From Ctenosaura bakeri (lineage: Eukaryota; Chordata; Lepidosauria; Squamata; Iguanidae): 64,000 nucleotides of DNA. Shown here one piece after another: positions 22,982 to 35,546 of this stretch. The notes beneath the pieces are model-generated. The model ran no database searches. It was not told the origin of the DNA and saw nothing but the letters and a program-made list of their open reading frames with translations. The stretch spans positions 62,001 to 126,000 of the forward strand of contig CAOLHI010004277.1 in the NCBI GenBank assembly GCA_948474755.1, read 5' to 3'. Each line of letters begins with the position of its first letter. Position 1 is the first letter of the stretch. The translations under genes and the position numbers were made by a program.

Positions 22982-23894
22982 GTAAGTGATGATGATGCCA
23001 GTGATGATGATGTGTGTTTGTGATGATGATCTGCGTCAAGGTGCATCAAAGTGCCGCATAGCAGCATGTAGAAAAAGAGCAAATTCTCAGCTTCAGAGAA
23101 TACCAACCAACTCCCACTGGAGACAGGGAACTGTTTTTAGAGATCACGATGACCTTATGGGAGAAATTAGCTGAGAAATGAGGTGACTGAGATGAGCAAC
23201 ATCAGCAGGGGGAAGTGAGAAAGAGAGCAGCAAAATTAGGACACTGGGTTTGAAAAGAGGAACCAGAGAGAGGGAAAGAGAAAGAGAATTGAGATGGAGA
23301 GAAGTGCAAAGGGGAAGCAAAGCTCAGAAGGATGCTTTTTTTAATAAAAAAGTGGGACAATATTGGATATGCAAATTTTCAGCTTCTCTCCTGTTTGATG
23401 GAGAGGCGCAACAGAAAGGGTTGGACACATCCCCCGTGGCTAACAAAGGAGTTGTTTAATGACCCAGAGATCTAAAAGCAGGCATCCGAAAAATGGAGCA
23501 AGAAATGTGTCACCAAGGGGGAGTCAAAGGAAGGAAGACCTGCATGTGTGGGAAGAGAGGTTTAGGAAGCTGCGTGCGTGTACGTGTGTGGAATTGTGGC
23601 AAGAGGCAGGGGACTCTAGAGGAAAGGCTATGGGGTCATAGATGTAAACCAAAGGCCAAAGCGCTGAGCTGATTTGCCGAGCGGTTCTTATGAGTGGCAG
23701 ATGGGGCTTGACCTCATGAGTCTCTGCTGCAGAGAAATCTGTCTCCAACCCAGTTGTGGATTCATCTGGGACCAGGCCTGAGCTTTCTGCCACCACCTCC
23801 TTGAATGTAAAAACGGAAAATGAATTACCAGCCTCGGTGGGTTGCTGTCAGTATAATGGAGGGAGGTATCACACCTTTCTTCATACCTTGTGTG
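22982..23894. other. Intron sequence, nothing recognised
   Basis: A short gatgatgatg run lies at 22986-23030 and a purine-rich agagagagggaaagagaaag stretch near 23265. No exon or named repeat. Confidence 0.45.
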
Positions 23895-24000
23895 TGTGCA
23901 TCTCTGTGTGCCCTCAAGTCATCTGTCAACTAATGGCAACCTCTTGAATTTCTTAGGGTTTTCTCAGGCAAGGAATCCTCAGAGGTGCTTTTGCCAGTTC
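23895..24000 (-). mobile_element. Worn tRNA-derived SINE fragment
   Basis: Contains tgtgtgccctcaagtcatct and aatggcaacctc, a diverged reversed SINE tail and body. Confidence 0.5.
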
Positions 24001-24217
24001 CTTCCTCTGAAATGTAGCCTACAGTGGCTGGTATTTGCTGGGATGTTGGAAAGCATCCTTCAGCCAGTCCAGACAGTGGCTAGGAGATTCTGGGAGTTTT
24101 GTAGTCCGAAATAACAGTTTTCCCAAGCTCTGGAATAAACTGCTCCCCAGCTGTGAGGTTGCACTTAATAGCTACTACTGGAGGATCTTACCATTTCCAT
24201 AAACAGAGATTGGATCA

Positions 24218-24785
24218 TAGAATAGCCTCATAAAATCATAGAGTTAGAAGAGACCCCAGGGACCATCCAGTCCAACCCCTTTCTGTTGTGCAGGAAGACA
24301 CAATCAAAGCATTCCCAAAAGATGACCATCCAACCTCTGTTGAAAAACCTTCAAAGGAGATTCCATCACACTTCCAGATAGCAGCAGATTCCACTGTCAA
24401 ACTGCTCTTACCATCAGGAAGTTCTCTCTCATGTTTAGTTGGGATCTCTTTAGTTTGAACCATTGCTCTGTATCCTAGTTTCTGGACCCAGCTCCCTAAG
24501 CTTCTCATAGGACTTCAGGGTATCCAGGCCTTTCACCATTATGGTCATTCTTCTCTGGACATGTTCCAGCTTGTCAATATCCTTCTTGAATTGTGGTGCC
24601 CAGAACTGAACAAAGTACTCCAGGTTAGGCCTGACCAAAGCGGAACAGAGTGGTATTATTACTTCCCTTGATATAAACACTATACTGCTATGGATGCAAC
24701 TTAGAATCACTTTTGGCTTTCTTGGCTGCCACATTACACTGTTGATTCATATTCAGCTTGTGGTCTGCTAAGACTCCTAGATCCC
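24218..24785 (-). mobile_element. CR1 LINE 3' fragment
   Basis: Starts cataaaatcatagagttaga. The minus-strand frame 24450-24734 carries [21 protein letters not shown]1 ORF2. Internal deletion and frameshifts. Confidence 0.92.
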
Positions 24786-25753
24786 TTGGAAATAACCTTT
24801 AACTGTTTGCCAACGAGTCCCCCTTTCCCCCGATGAGACTTAACAGATAGTTCTCATTACTCACTGGAAGCAGAAAACAAGAGCTTTCCCCCTCAGTGTT
24901 CACTGCAGGCTATGCTTTCAAGAGGAGGAGGGAGATAATGTGGTTCAGTGCTAGCTTTTTCTAACTTGTGAGGTTCCATACTTTAGGACAATCTTCCACA
25001 AAATGGCAGTTTCTGATATCTTGCACTAAAAACTCTATCAGCTGCACCCATTGATCAGATTGTGAGATTTCTGAGTAAAAAGCATAGAAAAATGGACAGG
25101 TTGGGGAAGGCTATTCATAAGATACAAAGAAAACAATTTTCAAGCAGCCAATAACAAAATGTGCCACTTGGGGGCAACAGAGAATACTAAACATGCCATT
25201 CTTTACAAATGCCATAGGGTCTTTAAAAGTAATGATCTAATTAACTAACTAATTACTTAATGATGAAGACAACATATTAAACCCCCTCCATCCCAAAGAT
25301 AAAAAAAAAGAATTAGTTTGCCATTTTTCCTCTAATTATTTGTAAAGCTTCCAAGCTCTGAGCTGAAGAGGTGCCCTGCCCAGACCTGGAAGTCTAACTA
25401 GGGGCTGAAGATGGAGCTAAGGCTAGTGAAGGAACATCATGATTTACAGCAAAAGTAACCATTATGTGGCCTTCTAGATTTTCTTGCATTGCAAGCCCCA
25501 TCAGCCCCAGACTGTGCAGCCAGTGCTGAGGAATGCTGGAATTTGCAGTCTGCTAATATCTTCAGGTTCATATGATACCAATTCCCAATTTAGAACTTTG
25601 GACCAGGGAGGCTGGGGTCCATTCCCCCCAACCCACAATTCTTCATCTCACTGGCTTGGCGCAACCTCTCACACCAGTCTACCTTGCAGTTTCTTTGTGA
25701 TGGTAATATGGAAAGAGGAAAGACATGCTCTGAAGGGCACTGAAATGCAAGCC

Positions 25754-25791
<38 letters not shown>

Positions 25792-26150
25792 GGTGGTCTC
25801 AGAGGTCTAGGTGTGCTTTCTAGGTCACTGGGGTTTGATTCAGTGAGAGCCTAGCAAGGAGCTAGGAAGTAAAGTCCCTTAGTCAGCCAGAGAGTGTGGC
25901 TATGTTGGGACATTTAGTTCTCAGTTGAAGCTAGTGAGAGGCAGAAGAGTCATTGAATCCTAGGAGGAACTGATCATGATCTAGATTGGGGGTTAAGTCT
26001 CTGGTGGGAATTTCGGCAAAGTGCTGTTGTATGACAATTGTGCCTTTCATGGAAATCTAAAGGTGTAATTGAACTGCTTCTGAGCAGAGACTTAATTGTT
26101 AATATTGTCTAAGAGTGTAGTGAAAAAATGTATCAACATTGATCTCCATA
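24786..26150. other. Intron sequence with a (CTAA)n microsatellite
   Basis: About nine copies of ctaa at 25753-25791. Otherwise no recognised element; a tgcattgcaagccccatcag-type worn MITE lies near 25483-25560. Confidence 0.45.
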
Positions 26151-26850
26151 TAGAATCATAGAAATGTAGAGCTGGAAGAGACCACATGGGCCATTGAGTC
26201 CAACCCCCAGCCATGCAGGAACACCCTCAAAGCACTCCCGACAGATGGCCATCCAGCCTCTGCTTAAAAACCTCCAAAGAAGGAGACTCCACCGCACTCC
26301 CAGGCAGCACATTCCACTGCCGGACAGCCCTGACCATCAGGAAGTTCTTCCTGAGGTTCAGGTGGAATCTCCTTTCCTGCAGCTTGAATCCATTGCTCCT
26401 TGTCCTGGTCTCTGGAGCAGGAGAAAACAAGCCCACTCCCTCTTCTACCTGGCATCCCTTCAAATATTTAAACATGGCTATCATGTCCCCTCTTAACCTT
26501 CTCTTCTGCAGACTAAACATACCCAGCTCTCTAAGTCTATCCTCATAGGGCATGGCTTCCAGGCCCCTCACCATTTTGGTCGCCCTCCTCTGGACTTGCT
26601 CCAGCTTGTCAATATCCTTCTTGAATTGGGGTGCCCAGAACTGGACACAGGATTCAAGATGAGGTCTAACCAAAGCAGAGTAGAGTGGTACCAGTACCTC
26701 CCTCGATCTAGACACCAGACTCCTGTTGATGCAGCCGAGAATTGCATTGGCTTTCTTGGCTGCCGCATCACACTGCTGACTCATGTTCAGCTTGTGGTCT
26801 ATGAAGACTCCTAGATCCCTTTCACACGTACTGCTATCCAGCCACGTATG
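26151..26850 (-). mobile_element. CR1 LINE 3' copy, open over 185 codons
   Basis: The minus frame 26227-26784 is uninterrupted from [18 protein letters not shown] to [12 protein letters not shown], the CR1 ORF2 C-terminus. Starts tagaatcatagaaatgtaga on the plus strand. Relatively young, 5'-truncated. Confidence 0.95.
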
Positions 26851-26961
26851 AACATATGAACTTTAGCATGCTACTTTATTTTTATTGTAAGCTTAATAAA
26901 TGTTACAGTTTATCTTCATTAATACTGACTTGACACACTACCATAAAATTATTAAGTGGTT

Positions 26962-26978
26962 GAAAACACTTGCCCTTT
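26962..26978. repeat. 17-bp target-site duplication, left of L1
   Basis: gaaaacacttgcccttt is repeated exactly at 30799-30815. The preceding ggtt gives a minus-strand cut site gttttc/aacc, close to the L1 endonuclease preference. Confidence 0.95.
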
Positions 26979-27950
26979 AAAGATAAATCAGATCCATCAA
27001 TTAGAGATAGATATAATAATATAACAATTTTGAATAAATTAGTGAGTAGAAATGAACTGATAGATGTTTGGAGGCTAATAAAGGGTGAAGAAAAGAAATA
27101 TACGTATTATTCATCAGTTCATAAAAATTACTCAAGAATAGATTATATTTTTGTTTCAAAGAATATGATACCTAGATTAATAAATACAGAAATTGAAACA
27201 ATAAAAGTGACAGATCATGCTCTGATGAACTTGGATATAACTATGAAAAGGAATTATAGAGAAGCAAAAAGGTGGAGACTGGATACTAAGTTATTTAATT
27301 ATAAGGAGATAGTAAATAAAATAGAGAAGGAGTGGCAAGAAATTTGGGATATAAACAATAAGGAAGTAACACAAGATGTATTGTGGGATACAATGAAGGC
27401 AGTGGTAAGAGGATTATGCATTAAAGAATCAAGCAAATTAAAGAGACAATTAGGAGAAAAAAAATTAAAATTAGAAAAAGAAATAAAGGAACTAGAGAAT
27501 GATTATATAATAGATAGAACTAAACAGAAATTAATAATATTACAAGCAAAAAGAGATGAATTAGAAAAGATAGAAATGGACGAAGTTCAGAAAAATCTAA
27601 TATACTTGGAAAGGGAATACTTTGAATATAGTAATAAAAATTCTAAAATGCTGGCTAAATCAGTACAATCAAAAAAAACTAGAAATATGATTGGCGTAGT
27701 TAAAGATAAATTTGGTAAAGAAAAAAGGTTGATGAAAGAGAAATTAAAAATATTTGAGGAATTTTTTCGAGAATTGTATTCAGCAGAAGATAAATCTTTA
27801 GAGAACATAGAGGAGTATATTAATGAAAATTGGAAAGTAAGATTAACAGAACAAGATAAAGGATTGATGGAAGAAATGATATCAGAAGAGGAAATAGAAG
27901 AAGTAATAAATAATTTAAAAGGAGAAAATCACCAGGATTGGATGGACTAG
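26979..27950 (+). pseudogene. L1 ORF2 upstream part (endonuclease C-terminus and linker), frameshifted
   Basis: The frame carries SRIDYIFVSKNMI and TDHALMNLDI, the endonuclease end, then a lysine/glutamate-rich linker leading to the reverse transcriptase. It leaves the true frame near 27920, where the L1-typical SPG-LDG motif continues in the next frame, and stops at 27950. The apparent TTG start at 26970 lies in the target-site duplication, so it is not a native start. A single-base deletion is the simplest cause. Confidence 0.9.
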
Positions 27951-30361
27951 GTCCAGAATATTATAAAACATTTAAAAAAGGTTTAATTCCTAAACTAAAA
28001 GTGTTATATAATAGTATATTGAGGGGTGAAAAAATTCCATTATCATGGAAGCAGTCATTAATAATATTAATTTTAAAACCAAATAAGGATCCTATGGATC
28101 CAGGTTCTTATAGACCAATATCTTTAATAAATCAAGATGCAAAAATCTTGACAGCAATAATGGCGAAGAGGTTAAATAAATTTATTTATAAGTATATACA
28201 TAAAGATCAATGTGGTTTTATTCAAGGAAGACAGATGGCAAATTTAATAGGGAAAACGATAAATAAAATAAATATAATGGACAGAGATAAACAAAAAGCT
28301 GGAATTTTAGCCCTAGATATATTTAAAGCCTTTGATTGTGTGGAATGGCTGGCATTAAAAACAATTTTAAATAAAATAGGATTAGGAGAGAGATTTAAAG
28401 GGTTAATAAATCAATTGTATTCACATAATACATCTGTAGTGATGGTAAATGATGGATTTACAGAACAGATTCAAATAACAAGAGGAACGAGACAAGGATG
28501 TCCATTATCTCCAGTTTTATTTGCAATAGTTATAGAAATGCTAGCGAATGTGATAAGAAATGATGAGAATTTGGAAGGAATTGGAGTTAAGGAAAAAAAT
28601 AAAATAAGCTTATTTGCAGATGACACATTGTTGACAATTAAGGATCCAATTGAAAAGATAGATAGGATAGATAAACATTTAATAGAGTTTGGGGAGAAGA
28701 CGGGATTAGAAATAAATTGGGCCAAATCAGAAATAATGTTATTTAATTATACTAAAGAAGAAGTACAAAAATTTATAAGTAGTAAAAGAGGATTACTTAA
28801 AATAAAAGAATCAATTAAATATTTAGGAATAGAGATTACAAAAAATTTACAAGAATTACAGGAAAAAAATTTCAAGAAATTAAGATTAGAAACAAAAAGG
28901 AAATTAGAGGACTACAAAAATATAAAGCTATCGTGGTTTGGTAGAATAGCAGTGGTAAAAATGAAAATTTTACCTAAAATTAACTTTTTGTTTAGAATGC
29001 TACCAATAAAAATATCAGAGGAAGAATTAAAGGAGTGGCAAAAGATATTAAATAATTTTTGTAATGGAAATAAAAAATCGAGGATTAACAAGAAATATTG
29101 GTATAAAAGTCAAAAAGAAGGTGGCCTGGGACTTCCAAATTTAAAATGGTATTATTATGCAAATCAATTGAGATATATCATAGAGGGGGTTTCAGGAAAG
29201 GGTGATTTAGATTGGTTAGAGATAGAAGATATGAATATTGAGACAAAATTAGAAAATATATTTTTTAGGAATTTTTCAAAGAAAGAAATGGAGAAGATAG
29301 AAAATCCTTTTATAAAAAATATAATAGAAATATGGAAAAAAAATAAAAGAAAATTAATACCGAATATATCAATATTAACTCCGATAGTGATGATGGAAAA
29401 ATTTCCAATAAATTTAAGAGAAATAATAGAGAAAGAAATAAAAAAACAAAAAATTTATAGATTAAAAGAATGGATGAAAATAATGATAAATAAAGAAAGA
29501 ATGAAAGAGAGATTGCAGGAAACTAAGATATCTTGGTTAAATTATATACAACTAGAGCAATGGACAAAGAGTATGAAAAGATATGTTAAGGATTTTAAAG
29601 AATATACTAAATTTGAACAAATTATTATTCAAAGAGAAAATATGCAAGAAAATGAAATACTAAAAGGTATTACAAGTGAAATATATAAAATATTAGCAAA
29701 AGAACAAGAAGAGGATTTTCTTAGAAAAATGTGGGAGGAAGAGATAGTACAAAATATAGATATACAAGAATGGAGAAAAATTTGGAAACAACGTCATTTA
29801 AAAAAATTATCAATAAGAATAAAAGAGAATTATTATAAATTAGTGTGGAAATGGTACTTGACTCCAGTGAAATTAAATCAAATAGATGAGAAATATTCAA
29901 GATTATGTTGGAGAGGATGTCAAGAAATTGGTACATATATGCATATGTGGTGGAATTGCAATAAGATAATGGAGTTTTGGCAAAAGGTTTTTAAAGAGAT
30001 AAAAGAGATTATAGGAGCAGATATACCAGTATGTCCAAATATTGCATTGTTGTCTATATATGATAAGGTTGAGTGTACTCAAGTAAAGAAAGAATTAATA
30101 ACAAATTTGTTAACTGCAGCGAGATTAATAATAGCAAAAAAATGGAAAGCAAATGAAAAATTTCAAATAGAGGAATGGTATAACGAAGTGTGGAAAATTG
30201 CAATTAATGATAAACTAACATGTAGAATTAGGTTTATGAAAGGTTTGGTTAAAGGGAATGATTTTGAAGAAATTTGGAAAATATTTTTGGATAAAGTTCT
30301 GAAAAGAGATGGTAATACTACCCTGTCAAAAGAAGAATGGCAATTTTGGAAAGTGGATTAA
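27938..30361 (+). pseudogene. L1 ORF2 downstream part (reverse transcriptase and C-terminal domain)
   Basis: An 807-codon uninterrupted frame. The RT core holds SYRPISLINQ, the FKAFDCVEW aspartate, RQGCPLSPVLF, and the catalytic box FADD (residues 226-229; many L1s have FADD where other RTs have YADD). The C-terminal cysteine motif CWRGC-X7-H-X4-C is at residues 657-674. The ATG is internal to the native ORF2, so this is the remainder of a frameshifted protein, not an independent gene. The absence of stops suggests a recent insertion. Confidence 0.93.
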
Positions 30362-30798
30362 ATAAAAAGTTGGCTCTGGGGGGTGGGTATTTTTTAGTTT
30401 TAGTTTTGTTTTTCTTTTATGTTGTATATTTTGTAATTCTTAGTAGGTGTGTGTGTTAAACTTGTGATTTATAGATTTAAATGGATAAGTGATGTCAATG
30501 TTTTTTTAAAAAAAAAAGTTAAAAGAATTAACAATAGAAATAGATTAAAGGGGATGTGAAAAATATTGAATTAAATGTGAAATTATAACAGTTGAACAGA
30601 TTTATAAATTTAAGGGTAAAGGTGCAAAATAACAATGAAAGTTAGTATTGCTTAAGAGAAGAGAAAAAAAGAAAAAGAAGAAAAAAAAATTTTTTTAATT
30701 CACTATTATGTATATCACATGGTGTTTAATTTTTTTTCTTGTTTTGTATTTGTGATTTAGTTATATAATTAATAAAAGAAAAAAAAAAGAAAAAAAAA
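30362..30798 (+). other. L1 3' UTR and A-rich tail
   Basis: Non-coding, AT-rich, with AATAAA at 30771-30776 followed by an A-rich tail broken by single G bases up to the second target duplication. Confidence 0.85.
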
Positions 30799-30815
30799 GA
30801 AAACACTTGCCCTTT
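30799..30815. repeat. 17-bp target-site duplication, right of L1
   Basis: Exact match to 26962-26978. Confidence 0.95.
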
Positions 30816-31401
30816 TACACAAAGGTGGTGTTTCAGATCTTGGACACACTAGACAAGCAGTGGGCCATGTGATCTTCCTCCTCTTGAAAGTATCCCCCCC
30901 TCCTCCAGCAATAAATAACACAGCAAAATCTCTTATTTTCTGCTTCATAGGAATAATGAGTGCTACCAGTTAAGCCTCATCAGAGGAGAGGGGAGCCTGA
31001 ATTAGCAAATAATCAGATCCTTCTGGACCCCTCCAGTCCCATCTCAGAAATGGACTCTGAGAAAGCCACCAGACGTTTCCTTCCACAGGTCTCCCCTACT
31101 GAGCCTGCTTCCGATTTCTAACAGGGGTGGGAAGGTGCAGCAAGACGTTAATTTAAGACATATGCAAGGAAGAAAAAATAGGAAGGAAAAAGGAAGAAAA
31201 GAGGAGTCCAAATTGCTCCGTTCCTATTTCACTCACACTCCGCAAAATGAGAGAAATTGTGACCAGATGATTAGCACTACTTAAATGAAACTCAGCTGCC
31301 GCCACTGTCGTCTCTTTTCCCTCTGCAGTCCTCTGACCTCGGTTTCCAGGCTGCCACATCTGGAGCCCTGTCATCGGCCTCCTTTCTTAGAAATCATATC
31401 A
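30816..31401. other. Intron sequence, nothing recognised
   Basis: No repeat or exon-like signal recognised between the L1 and the next CR1. Confidence 0.4.
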
Positions 31402-32066
31402 TATCATAGAAATCACAGAAATGTAGAGTTGGAAGAGACCCCAGGGGCCATCCAGTCCAACCCCCTGCCATGCAGGAACACCCTCAAAGCACTCCCGACA
31501 GATGACCATCCAGCCTCTGCTTAAAAACCTCCAAGGAAGGAGACTCCACTACACTCCGAGGCAGCAGATTCCACTGCCAGACAGCCCTGACTGTCAGGAA
31601 GTTCTTCCTGAGGTTCAGGTGGAATCTCCTTTCCTGCAGCTTGAATCCATTGCTCCTTGTCCTGGTCTCTGGAGCAGCAGGAAACAAGCCCTCTCCTTCC
31701 TCTACGTGGCATCCCTTCAAATATTTAAACATGGCTTTCATGTCCCCTCTTAACCTTCTCTTCTGCAGACTAAACATACCCAGCTCTCTAAGTCTATCCT
31801 CATAGGGCATGGCTTCCAGGCCCCTCACCATTTTGGTCGCCCTCCTCTGGACTTGCTCCAGCTTGTCAATATCCTTCTTGAATTGGGGTGCCCAGAACTG
31901 GACACAGGATTCAAGATGAGGTCTAACCAAAGCAGAGTAGAGTGGTACTAGTACTTCCCTCGATCTAGACACCATACTCCTATTGATGCAGCCAAGGATT
32001 GCATTGGCTTTCTTGGCTGCCGCATCACACTGCTGACTCATGTTCAGCTTGTGGTCTATGAAGACC
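31402..32066 (-). mobile_element. CR1 LINE 3' copy with long open frame
   Basis: The minus frame 31484-32266 includes CR1 ORF2 from [17 protein letters not shown] to LDGHLSGVL. Residues upstream of IDHKLN (encoded beyond 32066) are not CR1. The plus strand starts with repeated atcatatcat-agaaatcac. Little decayed. Confidence 0.94.
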
Positions 32067-32454
32067 CACTTACCCACTGATCTCTCAGCTCTGGAATTTC
32101 CCTCCTCAGATCCCTGCCTTTCTCCTCGGCTCCACCACCCGAGCATCACTCCTGCCCGCTTAGCAAAGGAAGCCACAAGGCAGCAGGCAAGAGAAGCAGC
32201 AGCCGTGGCGGAGGGCGGCGAGGCCAAGAAAATGAAAGGAGTTCCCTTCGAAAGGCAGCCAGTCAATATAATTTATCATTTATTACAGCCTTTACAATGT
32301 CATTATGATCAGTATAATTTTACCTTTCAAAATAAATCATGCATTTAATTAATTATTATTAATCAACTGGTTAACTCACTCACTCACTAACCAACCAGCC
32401 AGCTAAACAACCAATTAATACGCTATTTACGTATTAACTACCTATCTGTTTGCT
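32067..32454. other. Intron sequence, tetranucleotide-like tract
   Basis: From about 32340 there is a run of aattaattattattaat and cactcactcactaaccaacc. The rest is unclassified. Confidence 0.4.
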
Positions 32455-32642
32455 TGTTTTTGTCGTGAAGTGCCATCAAGTTGTTCCTGGCCTCTGACAA
32501 CCCTAAGGAGAATCTATCACTGAGTTTTCTTGACAAGATCTATGGTGAGGAGGTTTCCTACTGTTGCCTTCCTTTGAGACTGAGAGAGTGTGACTTGCCC
32601 GAGGTTAGCTGGCGAGTTTCCATGGCCAAGAGGGGAGACGAC
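32455..32642 (-). mobile_element. tRNA-derived SINE, 5' part lost
   Basis: Reversed tail gtcgtgaagtgccatcaagt and body tgacttgcccgaggttagct are present. The reversed 5' tRNA end is missing. Confidence 0.72.
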
Positions 32643-32814
32643 CCAACTTGTAGCTCATTTCTTCCAAGCTTTGGTTCTATGCACACATTTACACCAGCTG
32701 CTTCTCTCTGGCTGTGACTGTCCCACAAGTCCTGGGATAAGCAAGTATGCTTGGGAATGTTCCTTTGGATTGTGTTGGGTCATGCTCAGCATCCCAGCTA
32801 TACAGTGGTGCAGT

Positions 32815-33774
32815 TGTTACCACGGTTATGATATGTTTGGTGAGAGCACTAGATATCTCTTGATATCAAACTTATTTGGCTTCTATTTGACCTTTCTCTG
32901 CCACCCTACTCCACGTGTTTGCAGAGGTCCACCGGACAAGCACGTATTGGGCGCAGCTGTTAATGGTTGTACATTCCAAACCTCATTCAGGCAGGCAACC
33001 TAAGCCTCTCCGATGCTTTAGGGAAAAACCTTCTTGCAAACCAGCCTTGCTCAGCGCGACTTTACACAAAGACGCCCGGCCGAGTGCCAAGCCATTCCTT
33101 TATGTTGGGCCATCAGTATACTGGCCATACTATTGTCATCCAGCGCTAAGCTCATCATGGAAAACCTGACCTTTTCCAATGCCTTTGTCCCGCTCTAAAT
33201 TTCCTTTGTTCTCACCGAGCATGGCATGGCCTGTAGGTAAAATCCACCCTATAAAAGGTCCCTGATTCTGAGCCTTCCTTGGATCGCTCCTGAATTCCAT
33301 CCAGCCTTGCTGCCGCTGTATTTGGCAAGCCATCTCCTCAGTTTCAGCAACTGAGCCGCTCAACTCTGGAACACTCCAGACTGCTATCCTGCCTTGCTGT
33401 CGGTCTGTCCAGCAAGTCGCCCCCTCAGCGAACCGTGCTGAGCTTTCCTCCCTGCAACCTCCACTTCTCTCCAGGACTACGAGAAAAGGTGTCGTATCAT
33501 CCATTCCCCCGAAACTCTCCATTTCTATTTCTCAGTTAGCTAGTGTATGTCATATCTTTGTGTTGTTTGTTCCCAATAAAAATATTATTTGTTGCTTTAA
33601 AAACTGTCTAACTGCTCTCTGACCTGATGCTGTAGACATAGGGTTAAAGATCCCAGCTAAAGTTACCCTGCCTCTCATTAGCTTGAGAGAGTGTTCAGTC
33701 TAATTTCCCCCATCTTGTGTTTTTATTTGGTAATTTGGGTGCCTCTCCCGGGACCCCCAACATACAGGGTAACA
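32815..33774 (+). mobile_element. Solo LTR, 960 bp (LTR family 2)
   Basis: Begins TGTTAC and ends GTAACA. TATAAAAG is at 33250-33257 and AATAAA at 33575-33580, in the order U3-R-U5 on the plus strand. Flanks CAGT (32811-32814) and CAGC (33775-33778) resemble a 4-bp duplication with one change. Its 3' part (aaagttaccctgcctctcat, gggacccc) is related to family 1. No internal sequence adjoins it. Confidence 0.8.
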
Positions 33775-33789
33775 CAGCAATTGGGGTGG

Positions 33790-33930
33790 TGGTGGCAGAA
33801 TGGGGGTTTCCCATGAATAAGAATTCTACCCCTCTAATGAAATTTTCCTTCAGTCTTCGAATTTCTAGCATGGCAGGAACTTGTATATTCCCAACTGAGC
33901 AATTAGAAATAAAGTTCTAGGCATACAAAG
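33790..33930. repeat. Interspersed repeat (family Z), L1-free copy
   Basis: Shares gaattct, tttccttcagtc, attcctagca and attagaaat-agttc with 42660-42780 plus 43493-43550, where the second L1 sits. Confidence 0.55.
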
Positions 33931-35004
33931 GAAGGAGTCGGGCAAAGCAAGCAAAAAAAAATGCAAACACACCAAATAGAAGCATCTTAGTTGTGCACAG
34001 TTTTCAACGTCTCCCTCTCTGCAGGGCTAAAAATTAGAGGACTGGAGGAAAATATCATTTGCAGGGACAGAATCCTTAGCGGGTAGGGAGGCAGTACATA
34101 AAGATAACACAGGAAAATCTGAAGTACACATTATGGTGGTACCTTTATTCAGCCAGCCAAATGGTGCAAAGACACACTATGCGAGCTTTCAAAACTGACA
34201 GGCTTCTCTGTAAGGCACAGATGGTAAAAAATCATTTTTAGGGGAAAAACATGATGATAAAAGAGTCACAGAGCTGCATTGCTCTTGAGACACTTGATCT
34301 TGTTTAAGACAGTCCTGGAGAGAAGGTTGGGGCAGGTAGAGGACACACCTTGTGAGTGTGTTGGGCATTTGACACAAAAAAGCAAGGCGAGGCTTTTTCC
34401 CTCCATTGTTAGAAACAAAGGTAGTTCTTCTGAGATTGAGCCTGTATCTGTCCTATGTGAGGCCGCAAGTCAATTTGGAGGCAGAATACAATCAGATACA
34501 TCCAAAAGTCTCTGCACTACCACATCTGGAGACAGGTATAGGTATTGTAAAACATGCCAACGATAGCCAAATTCATATTATTGTAGCTCTAGAGAGTGAA
34601 AAACTCAGAGCACAAGTTTCAGTCATTTTGCTCCTTATTAAAGGTTATCACTGCAACACCTGTGCTTTGGGATTTTATTATATTTTGATACTTGTGCTAC
34701 TATACCCTCCTACCCCTCCTACGAGATATGTGATTTTCATAAACTGAACTTATTAATTACTGAAGAGCGTGACTGGGGTCACACTGGCTGGAGGAAGTGT
34801 TCAAGGTAATGGAAGTTCACATAGGATTATGCCGAAAATCTGATGCTGATGGGTTTGTGCTAATCCCTTCACTGCTTCAGGCTCTTTGCATTTTTGCACA
34901 CAATGGAAGATGGATTGCCCAGATAAAGCAATCAGAGACTATCCCTCGATCTTACCCTACGGAGATGTTCCCTGTACACCCTACCTGACCAAACATTAAG
35001 AGAT
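33931..35004. other. Intron sequence, nothing recognised
   Basis: Includes attatggtggtacctttatt near 34131 and an AT-rich part near 34640-34750. No exon-like frame or named element. Confidence 0.4.
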
Positions 35005-35546
35005 TGTCATGAATCCCATCAATGTTTTGTCACTCCAGAGTTAAAGCAATCAGGACCCCTTTGTCAGTTCCGTGGGAAAGCCATTACAGGTCTGTCAATG
35101 TATCCCTTCAGGGTATGAAATAGGATATAAAAATCCTAGCTTCGATCCCAGCAAATTGTATACATAGTATGTAGTGTCCCAGACTGCCATTCCACTGTAT
35201 TACTCTCAGATGTCGAGTCCCTCTGCTGTGACCATTTCTTCAGGACTGGTAACTATCCCCCTTTCCACACAATCTCTCTCTATCCAACTTTTCTTGCCTC
35301 ACTTTCTGATAGCCTTGTATGGTTCTTAAGAGTGTCTGATTCCTCGTATGTTTGTCAATTCAAATAAAATACTTTGTTTAACTTTCACTGGAGTTCCCTC
35401 TACAGTTAGTACTGGTATACACAGGTGAAAAGATCTGGCCGTTACCCTCCTCTTGCAGGCATCCTTTGAGTTCTAATTTCCCCAAATTCTAAGGAGATGA
35501 TAGCACTGCAGGTGGACATGAAAGCCTGACACCACTTAGGGTAACA
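35005..35546 (+). mobile_element. Probable solo LTR (left boundary uncertain)
   Basis: TATAAAAA at 35126-35133, AATAAA at 35363-35368, a ggccgttaccctcctcttgc segment resembling the U5 of the other LTRs, and a terminal gggtaaca. A TGTCAT start at 35005 is plausible, but no target duplication supports it. Confidence 0.5.

Larger units (their letters stand above)
26979..30798 (+). mobile_element. L1-clade LINE, 5'-truncated, nearly open ORF2
   Basis: The element starts inside the APE-type endonuclease domain (SRIDYIF at 27132-27152, then TDHALM). It continues through the reverse transcriptase (SYRPISL, GFIQGR, FKAFDCV, GTRQGCPLSPVLFA, and FADD at 28613-28624). It ends with the L1 C-terminal C-X3-C-X7-H-X4-C motif at 29906-29959 and a stop at 30361. 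A 3' UTR follows with AATAAA at 30771-30776 and an A-rich tail with interspersed G. Very AT-rich. 5' truncation removed ORF1 and the endonuclease N-terminus. One frameshift splits the coding sequence near 27920-27938. Exact 17-bp duplications flank it. Antisense to CNTFR. Confidence 0.96.

Noticed and set aside
26227..26784. Long conserved minus-strand ORFs (also at 31484-32266, 41157-41651, 53216-54091, 58240-58629) as host genes
   Set aside because: They are near-identical to one another and read as the C-terminus of CR1 ORF2, each next to a tcatagaatcat tail. They are LINE copies, not genes.
26970..27950. Independent gene starting at 26970
   Set aside because: The apparent start is a TTG inside the target-site duplication. 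The frame is a truncated L1 ORF2 continued in another frame from 27938.
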